Source: Nostoc sp. JL34
GTDB lineage: Bacteria; Cyanobacteriota; Cyanobacteriia; Cyanobacteriales; Nostocaceae
Assembly (NCBI RefSeq): GCF_017114945.1
Contig: NZ_JABXKQ010000044.1
Location: 186,001 to 250,000, forward strand
Length of the DNA stretch: 64,000 bases
Direction: 5' to 3'
Shown here: piece after piece, positions 45,175 through 55,197 of the stretch
Layout: each line of letters begins with the position of its first letter
Numbering within the stretch: position 1 is the first letter of the stretch
Translations under genes and position numbers: made by a program
Notes under the pieces: model-generated
Told to the model about the DNA's origin: nothing
Database searches by the model: none
What the model saw: only the letters and a program-made list of their open reading frames with translations

Positions 45175-48100
45175 CTTTTGCTCCTTGGTAGAATGCGTGG
45201 AACAGTTAGGTCTAAGTTTTGTTGCTGTAACTTCCCGATAGATTGCGCTAGTTCAGCTATTGTTGCAGCCTTGAAAAATTCTGGTAAAGGGAGTTGGACT
45301 TTGAAGCGATCGCGGATGCGTGAAACTACTTGTGTTGCCAGTAGCGAGTGTCCGCCTAGTTCAAAGAAGTTATCATGAATTCCTACTTGCTTTAATCCCA
45401 GCATTTGTGACCACATCTGTGCCAGTGTTTCTTCGACTGGTGTACGCGGGGCTATATATTTGTCTGAAATTTCGCTGTATAAATCCGGTGCGGGCAAAGC
45501 ACGCCGGTCTACTTTCCCGTTATGAGTTAGCGGCAACGACTCCAATATCACAAAAGCATTTGGCACCATGTAGTCTGGGAGTTTTGCTTTCAGGTATTGC
45601 CGCAGTTTGCTGATTGTGGGTGTACAGTCTTGATGTGGGACTACATAAGCAACTAAGCGTTTATCACCAGGGGTATCTTCGCGGGGGATGACGCAAGATA
45701 CCTGCACATCACCATGTTGGCTCAGGATTGCTTCAATTTCGCCTAGCTCAATCCGAAAACCGCGTATTTTAACTTGGTTGTCAATACGTCCCAAGTATTC
45801 AATATTACCATTTGTTAAATAATGTGCTTTATCACCAGTTTTGTAGAGGCGCGAATGCTCGTCAGAACTAAAGGGGTTGGGAATAAATTTTTGTTGTGTT
45901 AACTCTGGTCGGTTAAAGTACTCCCTTGCTAGACCATCTCCCCCAATGTATAGTTCTCCAGGTAGACCAACGCCCACTGGCTGTAGTTGAGAATCTAACA
46001 CATAGATTTGCGTGTTGGAAATTGGCTGCCCGATGGGAATAGTCGTAGCGTCTTCACTTACTTCCTGCACCAAGTACCAGGAAGTAAATGTTGTATTCTC
46101 TGTTGGCCCATAAACGTGCAGTAATCGCTGTGGCGCACCATTTTTCAATACTTCTTTGACCCATTTAGGATCGACCGCTTCTCCTCCAAATAGAAGATGG
46201 CGCACTGTATTAAAAGCAGAGGGGGCTTCTTGAGCAATTTGATTGAACAAAGCAGTTGTCAAGAATAACACACTGATACTTTGCGATCGCATAAAGGCTG
46301 CAAAGTCTTGTGGCGAAAGTGCCAAATCTTTGCTCACCCCTACTAACCGCGCTCCGTTCAGTAGCGCACCCCAAATTTCAAAGGTTGCAGCGTCAAAAGC
46401 ATAATTTGAGGCTTGTGCAATCACATCTTGAGCAGAAATGCTCACATAGTTGTTTTCTTTGACTAATCGAACTACACCTTGATGGACAATGCTAACGCCT
46501 TTGGGTTGACCTGTAGAACCAGAGGTGTACATTACATAAGCTAAGTTATCAGCTTTGATGCTAGTAGTTGGGTTGTGTTGTGCTTGTTGGCTGATGATAT
46601 CCCAGTTTGAGTCCAAGGAAATTACACAAGTTTCGCGTTCGGTAAAGCCGCGCCGGAGGCGATCGCCTAGTTTGTTAACTAGTTTTTCTTGAGTCAATAT
46701 GACTGATAGCTGAGTGTCTTCGAGCATGAAGCTTAAGCGCTCTTGGGGATATTCTGGATCGAGAGGTACATAAGCTCCACCCGCCTTGAGAATTCCCAAC
46801 ATTCCCACTATCATTTCTAATGAACGTTCCACACACAACCCAACCAGTACTTCTGGTTTGATCCCAAGGGTTTGTAGATAATGGGCGAGTTGATTTGCTC
46901 TGGCGTTTAACTCGGTATATGTAAGGTGTTGATCCCCAAATATCACCGCCGTTGCATTGGGTGTTTGTTCTACTTGCGCTTCAAACAACTGGTGAATGCA
47001 TTTATCTTTGGGATATTCTACTGCTGTCTGGTTCCACTCCACTAGAAGTTGATGACGCTCCTCTAAAGAAACAAGAGAGTGCAACTCATAACGTCCTTGT
47101 GGCTGGTTCGCCATTGCAGCAAGAACTCTGAGGTAATAATCACTAATCCTGTTGATTTGTTCGGAGCATAACTCACAGGGATCGTATTTCAAATTCAGTG
47201 CTACCTCAGAGGAACTGGGACTGACGCTGAATTGAGCAAGAAAAGTAAAGTTTGTTTGTTCAAAAAACTTTCCACCTAGCAGCTGCAAATTATCAAGTCC
47301 CAGCACCTGTTCGTAGATATGGAAATGGGTGAAATTAAACGCCGTCTCAAACAGAGGAGATTCACCACCCAAACTCCTCTGTATTTCTGCCAAAGGATAG
47401 CGGCGGTGTGGCAACATTTCTCGTTCTGCTGCAAACACTTGTTGCACCAGGTCTGTCCAAGTGCCTCCAGCAAATTGCAGGCGGAATGGCAATGTATTGA
47501 GGAATAGTCCCAGGACTCGTTCACCATCACTTTGCTCAGGTCGTCCGTTAGCTGCTACACCCGTTACTACATCTAACTCACCAGTGAGGAAATTTAATAC
47601 TCGCAGATGGGCAGCCAACAACACACTCTTGAGTGTAACTTCTGCGGACTGAGCCAGTTGTTTTAAGCCTGCAAAAATTTCAGGGGATAAAGTTATCTCT
47701 TGCACACCAACTTCTCGAACATTGGTATTTGTTTGCACAAAAGACCAGCGAGGTAATTTGGTAAAAGTGCTGTCGTTTAACCTTTCACTCCAGTATCGCC
47801 CAGTTGACGATGAGGCGATCGCTTGTTGCTCTAAAGCCACAAAATCCCGGAACGCAAGACTAAATTGTGGTGATACATAATCGACTCCTTCGCCTAAAAG
47901 CGACAAGTAACGCTTAAAAAACTCACTCATCATTGAGGCAACACTCCATCCATCGAGAATAGCGTGGTGGAAACTCACAGTCAGATTAAATGCCTCTTGT
48001 GTGCGGCGATGAACAAAGAAACGCACTAAGGGAGGATGAGTCCAATCAAAATGCCGTTTCTTTTCAACTTCAAACCAAGCAGCTAAGGCTTCTTTTTGCT

Positions 48101-51100
48101 GGGAATGATGTAAATGACACCAATCTTCCACCTGCAAGGGAATCTCAACTTGTTGATGAACCAGTTGCAACGGAATACTGAAACTACTAAGCTCAAATGA
48201 AGTTCGCAGTACAGCGTGATAATTGACTAAATCTTGAATAGCAACCTGTAAAAGTTGAACATCAAAAGGGGTTTTGAGGTGGAAACTGAAAATATCGTGA
48301 TAGACTGCACTATCTTGGCTGTACTCACTGTGGTAAATCATTCCCATTTGCAGCATAGCAAGGGGATAGGCATCCTCTAGACCATCAGGTAACTGCTGTT
48401 TGTCTGCTTGAGAAATCAGACTGAATGGTTGAGTTAATTCTAATTCTGTGATGTCATTCTTTTGTGTTTTGTGTGTTTTCAGTTCTTGGACTAGCTCGTG
48501 AATCGTCTGATATTTGAATAGCTGTTGGACAGAGAAACTCAAACCTTGTTCTTTAGCTTGAGACAGCACTTGAATACTACGGATAGAATCCCCACCTAAA
48601 GCAAAGAAGTTATCATTAATACCTACTTGTTCTACGCCGAGAACCTTAGTCCAAATGGCGGCTAATATTTTCTCTTCTGGAGTGTTAGGCGCGACAAAAA
48701 CATCTTCTAATTCTGGTCTTGCGGTGTCAGGTACAGGCAAAGCGCGACGATCTACCTTACCATTTGCTGTCAATGGTAGAGCTTCTAACTGCACAAAAGC
48801 ATTTGGTATCATGTACTCTGGCAGCTTTTGTTTGAGGAAGCGACGTAGTTCTGCGGCTGTGGGAGATTGTTCTGTCTTTGACACTACGTAAGCCACTAAA
48901 CGTTTGTCGCCCGGTTCATCCTCCCGAACCAGCACCGCGCTTTCCCAGATGGCTGGGTGTTGCGCTAGTAATGCCTCAATTTCTCCCAACTCAATGCGGA
49001 AGCCGCGAATTTTCACTTGTTGATCGATGCGCCCTAAATACTCCAACTCGCCATTCGGCAAATAACGTGCTAAGTCGCCGGATTTATATAGTCGTGCTTT
49101 TGGGTTATTGCTAAAGGGATTAGAGATAAACCTCTGTGCTGTGAGTTCAGGGCGATTAAGATAGCCACGCGCTACCCCAGCACCACCAACGGACATCTCG
49201 CCAGGAACCCCAATCGGTACTGGCTTTTGATGTTCATCTAGCACATACACCTGTAAATCCCGAATCGGACGACCAATTACACTTGCCGTGCCATTCAAAT
49301 CGGCTTTGCTCAATGGACGGTAGGTGACGTGTACAGTAGTTTCTGTAATCCCATACATATTTACTAACTGTGGCAATTGGTCGCCGTGGCGTTCAAACCA
49401 AGGCTGTAAACTCTTTAGTTCTAAGGCTTCTCCACCGAAAATTACCAAGCGTAAGTTCAAATCGCCAGTAGTTGCTATTGACTGTTCGGCTTGAATCAAC
49501 TGGCGGAAAGCTGAAGGTGTTTGATTGAGAATTGTAACTTTCTCTTGACATAACAATTCATAGAAAGAGTCAGGCGATCGCGTCACCATGTAGGGCACTA
49601 TTACCAGTCGTCCACCATAAAGCAAAGCACCCCAAATTTCCCAAACAGAGAAATCGAAAGCGTAAGAGTGGAATAGTGTCCAGACATCATCTTGGTTGAA
49701 GTGGTACCAAGAATTTGTCGCTGCAAATAGACGAACTACATTTGAATGGTTGACTAAGGTGCCTTTCGGTTGACCTGTAGATCCTGATGTGTAAATGACA
49801 TAAGCTAAGTTATCAGTTGTAGAGTCACTAACAGGATTGTCTTTACTTTCGGTAGATATGTCTTCCCAGTCTTTATCTAAGCAGACTACACGCGCTCCAT
49901 GTTCTGGTAAGCTAGTGAGCAATTTCTCTTGAGTCAACAGAACTGATAAGAGTGAATCATTCAGCATATATGCCAAACGGTCTTGAGGATAGTCTGGGTC
50001 AAGTGGCACATAAGCTCCACCCGCTTTGAGAATGCCCAGTAGCCCTACCAGCATCTCTAGCGATCGCTCAACACACAAGCCAACCAGCACATCCGCTCCC
50101 ACGCCCAAAGACTTCAGGTAATGCGCTAACTGATTGGCACGGCAGTTTAATTCAAAGTAAGTCAGTTGTTGATTTTCAAACACCACAGCTACAGCATCTG
50201 GTGTACGCTCCACCTGTTCCTCAAACAATTGATGGATACACTTATGCTGGAGATAATCCGCTTGAGTATTATTCCACTCAATTAATAACTGCTGTTGCTC
50301 AACTTCTGTCAGCAGAGGTAACTGTAAAATCTTCTGCTGTGGGTTAGCAACAATACCTTCAAGCAACGTCACAAAATGCCCAGTCATCCGCTCGATTGTG
50401 CTGGCATCAAACAAATTAGTGCTATATTCCCATACACCCACTAGTCCAGCAGCAGTGGTCTGCATTAACAAAGACAAATCAAACTTGGAAGTTGCACCTG
50501 CTGCTGGTAAAGAACTGATAGTTAAGCCAGTAAGCTCTACTTCAGATATGGGGGCATTCTGAAGTGCAAACATCACTTGGAACAGTGGTGTATGACTGAG
50601 ATCCCGTTGGGGCTGCAATGCTTCCACTAGCATTTCAAAAGGCAAACTCTGATGAGCATAAGCATCCATTGCCATTTCTCGAACACGATTGAGCAATTCG
50701 CTAAAACTGGGGTTGCCTGCCAAGTTGGTACGCATCACTAAGGTATTGACAAAAAAGCCAATTAACCCTTCAATTTCACTGCGATCGCGATTTGCGATCG
50801 GTGAACCAACCAAAATGTCATCAGATCCTGTATAACGATAAAGCAAGGTATCATAAGCTGCTAACAGAGTCATAAAGAGAGTACAACCTTGCTCTTGGCT
50901 TAGTTTTACCAATCTATTAGTTAACTCAACTGATAGTACAAACTCTTGATGTGTGCCAGCGAAAGTCTGCACAGCAGGTCTGGGTCGGTCTGTGGATAAC
51001 GACAATAAAGCTGGTGCATCTTTGAGTTGCTGTTGCCAGTAACTCAGATGGCTTTGCAGCACATTTCCTTGTAACCAGTTTCGCTGCCAGATGGCAAAAT

Positions 51101-54100
51101 CTGCATACTGAATCGCTAATGGTGTTAAAGGTGATGGTCGACCTTGAGAATAAGCATTGTAAAGTGCTGCTAGTTCTTGCACAAACACACCTATTGACCA
51201 AGCATCAGAGACTACATGGTGCATACACATTAACAAGATGTGTTCTGTCTCATTAAGAACTACTAATGTAGCCCTAATTAATGCTTCACTAGCCAGATCA
51301 AATGGTTGAATAGCTTGTTTTTGTGCTAATTGCTGTACGGCTATTTCTTGTTCGGTTGTGGATAAATGCTGACACTCAACAGCTGAGACTGTCCAATTTG
51401 GTTGTGTTTGGATGATTTGAGTTGGTTGTCCGTTAACGGCGACGAAATTGGTACGTAAGGCTTCGTGGCGATAAATAATTTCTTGTAAGCTTTGCTCTAA
51501 AGCAACTTGATTGATATTTCCGACTAGACGTAAAGCTATGGATAAATTGTATAAGGCACTGTTCGACTCTAATTTGTCTAAAAACCACAAACGCTGTTGA
51601 GCAAAAGACAGTGGTAAGTCTGCATTTTTTGGTCTTGGTAAGATAGGCAGTGCAGACATATCTAAGTCCTGTTGCTGCAACTGCTCAATTGCTTGTGCTA
51701 ATTCCGCTACTGTCGCTTTGGCAAACAACTCACGCAATGGTAGTTCCACTTTGAAAATGTTGCGGATGCGTGAAACCAGTTGCGTTGCTAGTAGCGAGTG
51801 TCCTCCAAGTTCAAAGAAGTTATCATTAATGCCCACTTGCTCTACTTTCAGCACTTGCGCCCAAATTTGTGCCAGCATTTCTTCAACGGGGGTGCGCGGG
51901 GCTATATATTTGTCTTTAAGTTCGCTGTGTAAATCTGGTGCGGGTAGGATGCGGCGGTCTACTTTACCGCTAGGAGTTAGTGGCAGGGACTCCAACATCA
52001 CAAAACCATTTGGCACCATGTACTCTGGCAGTTTTGCTTTTAGGGATTGGCGCAGTTCACTGATTGTGAGCGTACAATGCTGATGCGGCACTATGTAGGC
52101 GACTAAGTGTTTATCACCTGGAGTATCTTCGCGGGCGATGACACAACATGCCTGCACATCACCATGTTGACTCAGTACTGCTTCAACCTCGCCTAACTCA
52201 ATGCGGAAACCGCGTATTTTTACTTGGTTATCAATTCGCCCCAAGTATTCGATGTTGCCATCAGACAAATAACGAGCTAAGTCCCCAGTTTTGTAAAGGC
52301 GTGAGTACTTCGTACACTCTTCGTGAACGGAATTAGAGGATTGGTTCTCTGTTTCCCCCCTGCCCCCTGCTCCCTGCCCCCTGCCTCTTTGAAAGGGATT
52401 GGGTATAAATTTTTCTTGTGTTAAGTCAGCTTGGTTGAGGTAGCCACGCGCTAAAGGGACACCACCAATGTATAATTTTCCTGCTACACCGATAGGTACA
52501 GGCTGTAGATACTTATCCAGGATATACATTTGTGTATTAGCGATGGGACGACCAATCGGAGGAAGTAGCGGCCAAGTGTCCACGGAATTAGTCAGAGTAA
52601 AAGTGGTGACTGCATGGCTCTCCGATGGCCCATAATGATTGTGCAAAGTACAATCACTTAGTTTGCTTAACCAATGAGAAATGGCGGGAGTAATCTGCAA
52701 CTGTTCGCCAGCAGTAATGATTTCTCGGAGATTACTAGTAACTGATTCACTACCAACAGCTACTTCAGCTAGTTGCTGTAAGGCAACAAAGGGAACAAAC
52801 AGTCTCTCAACAGCTTTTTCTTGGAGAAAAGCTAACAAAGCCAAAGCATCGCGGCGCAATTCGTCCCCAATTAAGAGCAATGTGCCTCCAGAACACCAAG
52901 TAGAAAATATTTCTTGGAAGGAGACATCAAAGCTGATTGGAGCAAATTGCAGGGTTTTTGCTCCACTAGAAATTGTCAAATTTTCCAGATGCCACAGGAT
53001 CAAATTGCAAAGAGCAAGCTGATTCATGGCTACACCTTTAGGTTTACCTGTAGAACCAGAGGTGTAAATCACATAACCTAAGTTACCAGGTTGTATACCA
53101 GTGATGGCATTATGCTGACTTGAGTTAGAAATTGCCTGCCAGTCAGTATCTAAGCAAACAAGATGTGCTTGATGCTCAGGCAGTCTCTCAAGGAGTCGCT
53201 GCTGGGTTAGTAGCACTGAAACTTGAGCATCTTCAAGCATGAAACTCAGGCGCTCGCTGGGATATTCTGGGTCAAGTGGCACATAAGCCCCACCTGCCTT
53301 GAGAATTCCCAACAATGCCACTACCATTTCTAATGAACGCTCCACACATAAACCGACCAGCACATCGGCTTTCACACCCAAAGACTGCAAGTAATGTGCC
53401 AACTGGTTAGCGCGACAGTTCAATTGCTGGTAAGTCAGTTGTTGATTTTCAAACACCACTGCTACAGCATCTGGTGTACGCTCCACCTGCTCCTCAAACA
53501 ACTGATGGATACACTTATCAAGGGGATAGTCAGTTTGAGTATCGTTCCACTCGACAAGTAACTTTCGTTGTTCCGCTTTTGTCAGCAGGGGCAATTGCGA
53601 AATTTGCTCTTTGGGATTAGCAACAATGCCTTCTAGCAAAGTTACAAAATGACCCGCCATCCGCTCGATAGTACCTGGATCAAACAAGTCGGTGTTGTAC
53701 TCCCACGTACTCACTAGTCCAGTGCTAGTGTTTTCCATGAATAAAGTCAAATCAAACTTGGCAGTTGTCCTTTCTGTCACTAATGGACTGACAGTTAACC
53801 CAGTTAGATCCACTTGAGATATGGAAGCATTTTGGAGGAGAAACATCACCTGAAACAACGGTGTATGGCTGAGATCCCGTTCTGGCTGCAATGCTTTTAC
53901 TAACTCCTCAAAGGGCAGGTCTGAATGAGCGTAAGCTTGCGACATCAGTTGACGCACTCGACTCAGCAACTGCTTAAAACTGGGATTACCTGACAAATCA
54001 GTACGTAGCACTAAGGTATTGACAAAAAAGCCAATCAAGTCTTCAGTTTCCAAGCGATCGCGGTTAGCAATGGGCGTACCCACTAAAATGTCATCAGAGC

Positions 54101-55133
54101 CTGTATAGCGATAAAGTAAGGTAACATAAGCTGTGAACAGCGTCGTGAACAGGGTGGCTTTTTCTTGCTTACTAAAATTGGCAAGTGCTTCACTCAGTTC
54201 AATTGAAAGTTTTATATGTTGACGCGCTCCTCGGAAAGTTTGAATGGCTGGTCTAGGTCTGTCTGTGGGTAATTCTAGTAAGCTAGGAGCGTTTTTGAGT
54301 AGTTGCTGCCAGTAGTTAAGCTGCCTTTGGAGTACCTCTGTTTGCAACCACTGCCGTTGCCAAATAGCAAAGTCGGCATACTGAATTTGTAGCTCAGGTA
54401 GCTCTGGGGAAAAGTTATTGCACAGAGCTGAGTAAATGGTTGCTAACTCCCGCATCAATACACCCACTGACCAAGCATCGAAGACAATGTGGTGTAATGT
54501 TAGTAACAAGACGTGTTCTACCTCTGTGAGTTGAAGCACAGAAGCTCGGATTAAACCAGAGTTAGCGAGGTCAAAGGGTCGAATAGCTTCTGCCGTGGCT
54601 AATTGCTGGCAAGCGATTTCTTTTTCACTTTCAGGTAGTTCTGTTAGGTCTACTACTGACAAATTTAAGGTTAAGCTTTCAGCAATTATCTGAATTGGCT
54701 GCTCGTTAAAGGTTCGGAAGTTGGTACGTAAGGCTTCGTGGCGAGCAATAATTTTGTTGAGGCTTTGCTCTAGTGCCACGACGTTTAGATTGCCACGAAG
54801 TCGTAGAGCTGCTTGCTCGTTGTAAAAGGGGTTATTTGGTTCTAACTGGTTCAATAACCAGATTTGTTCTTGGCCAAAAGACAAAGGTAAGTTCTGAGTG
54901 CGATCGGCTTTGATCGGGGGTAAATCAGTATCAGTGGCGATACCTCCGGTGAGCTTCGCTAACTCATTTTTCTGGTGCAGCCACAAAATAAGTTCTGTTT
55001 TATTCTGAACTAATAAGTCACGAGTTTCTGCTGTCAATACTCCCTTTGGAGCATTAGCACGCAACTGTTCACCATCAACCCACAATTTCACACCTTGCTG
55101 AGAAAGTTCAGCTACAAATTGCTTGATATTCAT
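45171..55133 (-). CDS. NRPS, three modules: docking-C-A(Pro-type)-PCP-C-A(Thr)-PCP-C-A(Ile)-PCP
   Basis: A 3320-residue synthetase. Residues 1-60 form a TubC-type N-terminal docking domain (MNIKQFVAELSQQGVKLWVDG). Module 1: C (HHIVFDAWS near 214), A (about 510-1030; code D-V-Q-F-I-A-H-A-V, proline-type and a candidate for 4-methylproline), PCP GGHS near 1108. Module 2: C about 1165-1600, A about 1610-2120 (D-F-W-N-I-G-M-V-H, threonine), PCP GGDS near 2181. Module 3: a different C type (HHAILDGWS) about 2250-2690, A about 2700-3200 (D-A-F-F-L-G-V-T-F, isoleucine), PCP GGHS near 3259. It should accept the chain from the PKS 64 bases upstream. Repeat insertions lie in A1 (52357-52388) and A3 (46628-46670). 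Confidence 0.92.
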   Translation of the reverse strand: MNIKQFVAELSQQGVKLWVDGEQLRANAPKGVLTAETRDLLVQNKTELILWLHQKNELAKLTGGIATDTDLPPIKADRTQNLPLSFGQEQIWLLNQLEPNNPFYNEQAALRLRGNLNVVALEQSLNKIIARHEALRTNFRTFNEQPIQIIAESLTLNLSVVDLTELPESEKEIACQQLATAEAIRPFDLANSGLIRASVLQLTEVEHVLLLTLHHIVFDAWSVGVLMRELATIYSALCNNFSPELPELQIQYADFAIWQRQWLQTEVLQRQLNYWQQLLKNAPSLLELPTDRPRPAIQTFRGARQHIKLSIELSEALANFSKQEKATLFTTLFTAYVTLLYRYTGSDDILVGTPIANRDRLETEDLIGFFVNTLVLRTDLSGNPSFKQLLSRVRQLMSQAYAHSDLPFEELVKALQPERDLSHTPLFQVMFLLQNASISQVDLTGLTVSPLVTERTTAKFDLTLFMENTSTGLVSTWEYNTDLFDPGTIERMAGHFVTLLEGIVANPKEQISQLPLLTKAEQRKLLVEWNDTQTDYPLDKCIHQLFEEQVERTPDAVAVVFENQQLTYQQLNCRANQLAHYLQSLGVKADVLVGLCVERSLEMVVALLGILKAGGAYVPLDPEYPSERLSFMLEDAQVSVLLTQQRLLERLPEHQAHLVCLDTDWQAISNSSQHNAITGIQPGNLGYVIYTSGSTGKPKGVAMNQLALCNLILWHLENLTISSGAKTLQFAPISFDVSFQEIFSTWCSGGTLLLIGDELRRDALALLAFLQEKAVERLFVPFVALQQLAEVAVGSESVTSNLREIITAGEQLQITPAISHWLSKLSDCTLHNHYGPSESHAVTTFTLTNSVDTWPLLPPIGRPIANTQMYILDKYLQPVPIGVAGKLYIGGVPLARGYLNQADLTQEKFIPNPFQRGRGQGAGGRGETENQSSNSVHEECTKYSRLYKTGDLARYLSDGNIEYLGRIDNQVKIRGFRIELGEVEAVLSQHGDVQACCVIAREDTPGDKHLVAYIVPHQHCTLTISELRQSLKAKLPEYMVPNGFVMLESLPLTPSGKVDRRILPAPDLHSELKDKYIAPRTPVEEMLAQIWAQVLKVEQVGINDNFFELGGHSLLATQLVSRIRNIFKVELPLRELFAKATVAELAQAIEQLQQQDLDMSALPILPRPKNADLPLSFAQQRLWFLDKLESNSALYNLSIALRLVGNINQVALEQSLQEIIYRHEALRTNFVAVNGQPTQIIQTQPNWTVSAVECQHLSTTEQEIAVQQLAQKQAIQPFDLASEALIRATLVVLNETEHILLMCMHHVVSDAWSIGVFVQELAALYNAYSQGRPSPLTPLAIQYADFAIWQRNWLQGNVLQSHLSYWQQQLKDAPALLSLSTDRPRPAVQTFAGTHQEFVLSVELTNRLVKLSQEQGCTLFMTLLAAYDTLLYRYTGSDDILVGSPIANRDRSEIEGLIGFFVNTLVMRTNLAGNPSFSELLNRVREMAMDAYAHQSLPFEMLVEALQPQRDLSHTPLFQVMFALQNAPISEVELTGLTISSLPAAGATSKFDLSLLMQTTAAGLVGVWEYSTNLFDASTIERMTGHFVTLLEGIVANPQQKILQLPLLTEVEQQQLLIEWNNTQADYLQHKCIHQLFEEQVERTPDAVAVVFENQQLTYFELNCRANQLAHYLKSLGVGADVLVGLCVERSLEMLVGLLGILKAGGAYVPLDPDYPQDRLAYMLNDSLLSVLLTQEKLLTSLPEHGARVVCLDKDWEDISTESKDNPVSDSTTDNLAYVIYTSGSTGQPKGTLVNHSNVVRLFAATNSWYHFNQDDVWTLFHSYAFDFSVWEIWGALLYGGRLVIVPYMVTRSPDSFYELLCQEKVTILNQTPSAFRQLIQAEQSIATTGDLNLRLVIFGGEALELKSLQPWFERHGDQLPQLVNMYGITETTVHVTYRPLSKADLNGTASVIGRPIRDLQVYVLDEHQKPVPIGVPGEMSVGGAGVARGYLNRPELTAQRFISNPFSNNPKARLYKSGDLARYLPNGELEYLGRIDQQVKIRGFRIELGEIEALLAQHPAIWESAVLVREDEPGDKRLVAYVVSKTEQSPTAAELRRFLKQKLPEYMIPNAFVQLEALPLTANGKVDRRALPVPDTARPELEDVFVAPNTPEEKILAAIWTKVLGVEQVGINDNFFALGGDSIRSIQVLSQAKEQGLSFSVQQLFKYQTIHELVQELKTHKTQKNDITELELTQPFSLISQADKQQLPDGLEDAYPLAMLQMGMIYHSEYSQDSAVYHDIFSFHLKTPFDVQLLQVAIQDLVNYHAVLRTSFELSSFSIPLQLVHQQVEIPLQVEDWCHLHHSQQKEALAAWFEVEKKRHFDWTHPPLVRFFVHRRTQEAFNLTVSFHHAILDGWSVASMMSEFFKRYLSLLGEGVDYVSPQFSLAFRDFVALEQQAIASSSTGRYWSERLNDSTFTKLPRWSFVQTNTNVREVGVQEITLSPEIFAGLKQLAQSAEVTLKSVLLAAHLRVLNFLTGELDVVTGVAANGRPEQSDGERVLGLFLNTLPFRLQFAGGTWTDLVQQVFAAEREMLPHRRYPLAEIQRSLGGESPLFETAFNFTHFHIYEQVLGLDNLQLLGGKFFEQTNFTFLAQFSVSPSSSEVALNLKYDPCELCSEQINRISDYYLRVLAAMANQPQGRYELHSLVSLEERHQLLVEWNQTAVEYPKDKCIHQLFEAQVEQTPNATAVIFGDQHLTYTELNARANQLAHYLQTLGIKPEVLVGLCVERSLEMIVGMLGILKAGGAYVPLDPEYPQERLSFMLEDTQLSVILTQEKLVNKLGDRLRRGFTERETCVISLDSNWDIISQQAQHNPTTSIKADNLAYVMYTSGSTGQPKGVSIVHQGVVRLVKENNYVSISAQDVIAQASNYAFDAATFEIWGALLNGARLVGVSKDLALSPQDFAAFMRSQSISVLFLTTALFNQIAQEAPSAFNTVRHLLFGGEAVDPKWVKEVLKNGAPQRLLHVYGPTENTTFTSWYLVQEVSEDATTIPIGQPISNTQIYVLDSQLQPVGVGLPGELYIGGDGLAREYFNRPELTQQKFIPNPFSSDEHSRLYKTGDKAHYLTNGNIEYLGRIDNQVKIRGFRIELGEIEAILSQHGDVQVSCVIPREDTPGDKRLVAYVVPHQDCTPTISKLRQYLKAKLPDYMVPNAFVILESLPLTHNGKVDRRALPAPDLYSEISDKYIAPRTPVEETLAQMWSQMLGLKQVGIHDNFFELGGHSLLATQVVSRIRDRFKVQLPLPEFFKAATIAELAQSIGKLQQQNLDLTVPRILPRSKR
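46628..46670. repeat. HIP1-containing repeat inserted in frame in the Ile A domain
   Basis: The segment with CGCGTTCGGTAAAGCCGCGCC and GGCGATCGCC encodes about GDRLRRGFTERET between KL and CVISLD, where the other A domains carry a short PEHQA-type link. The sequence resembles GC-rich HIP1-bearing repeats dispersed in Nostoc genomes and is much richer in G+C than its surroundings. Confidence 0.6.
52316..52390. repeat. CTGCCCC-type tandem repeat inserted in frame in the first Pro-type A domain
   Basis: Heptamers CTGCCCC/CTGCTCC/CTGCCTC run from about 52357 to 52388. The coded insert (QRGRGQGAGGRGE, then TENQSSNSVHEECTK) lies between IPNPF and YSRLYKTGDL. The paralogous Pro-type A domain at 38 kb has only about four residues there. 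The frame is kept. Confidence 0.8.
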
Positions 55134-55197
55134 ATAATTATTACCTTCATACCGTCAACTAATTCGTAATTCATAATTAATAGCTATTTGATGTCGA

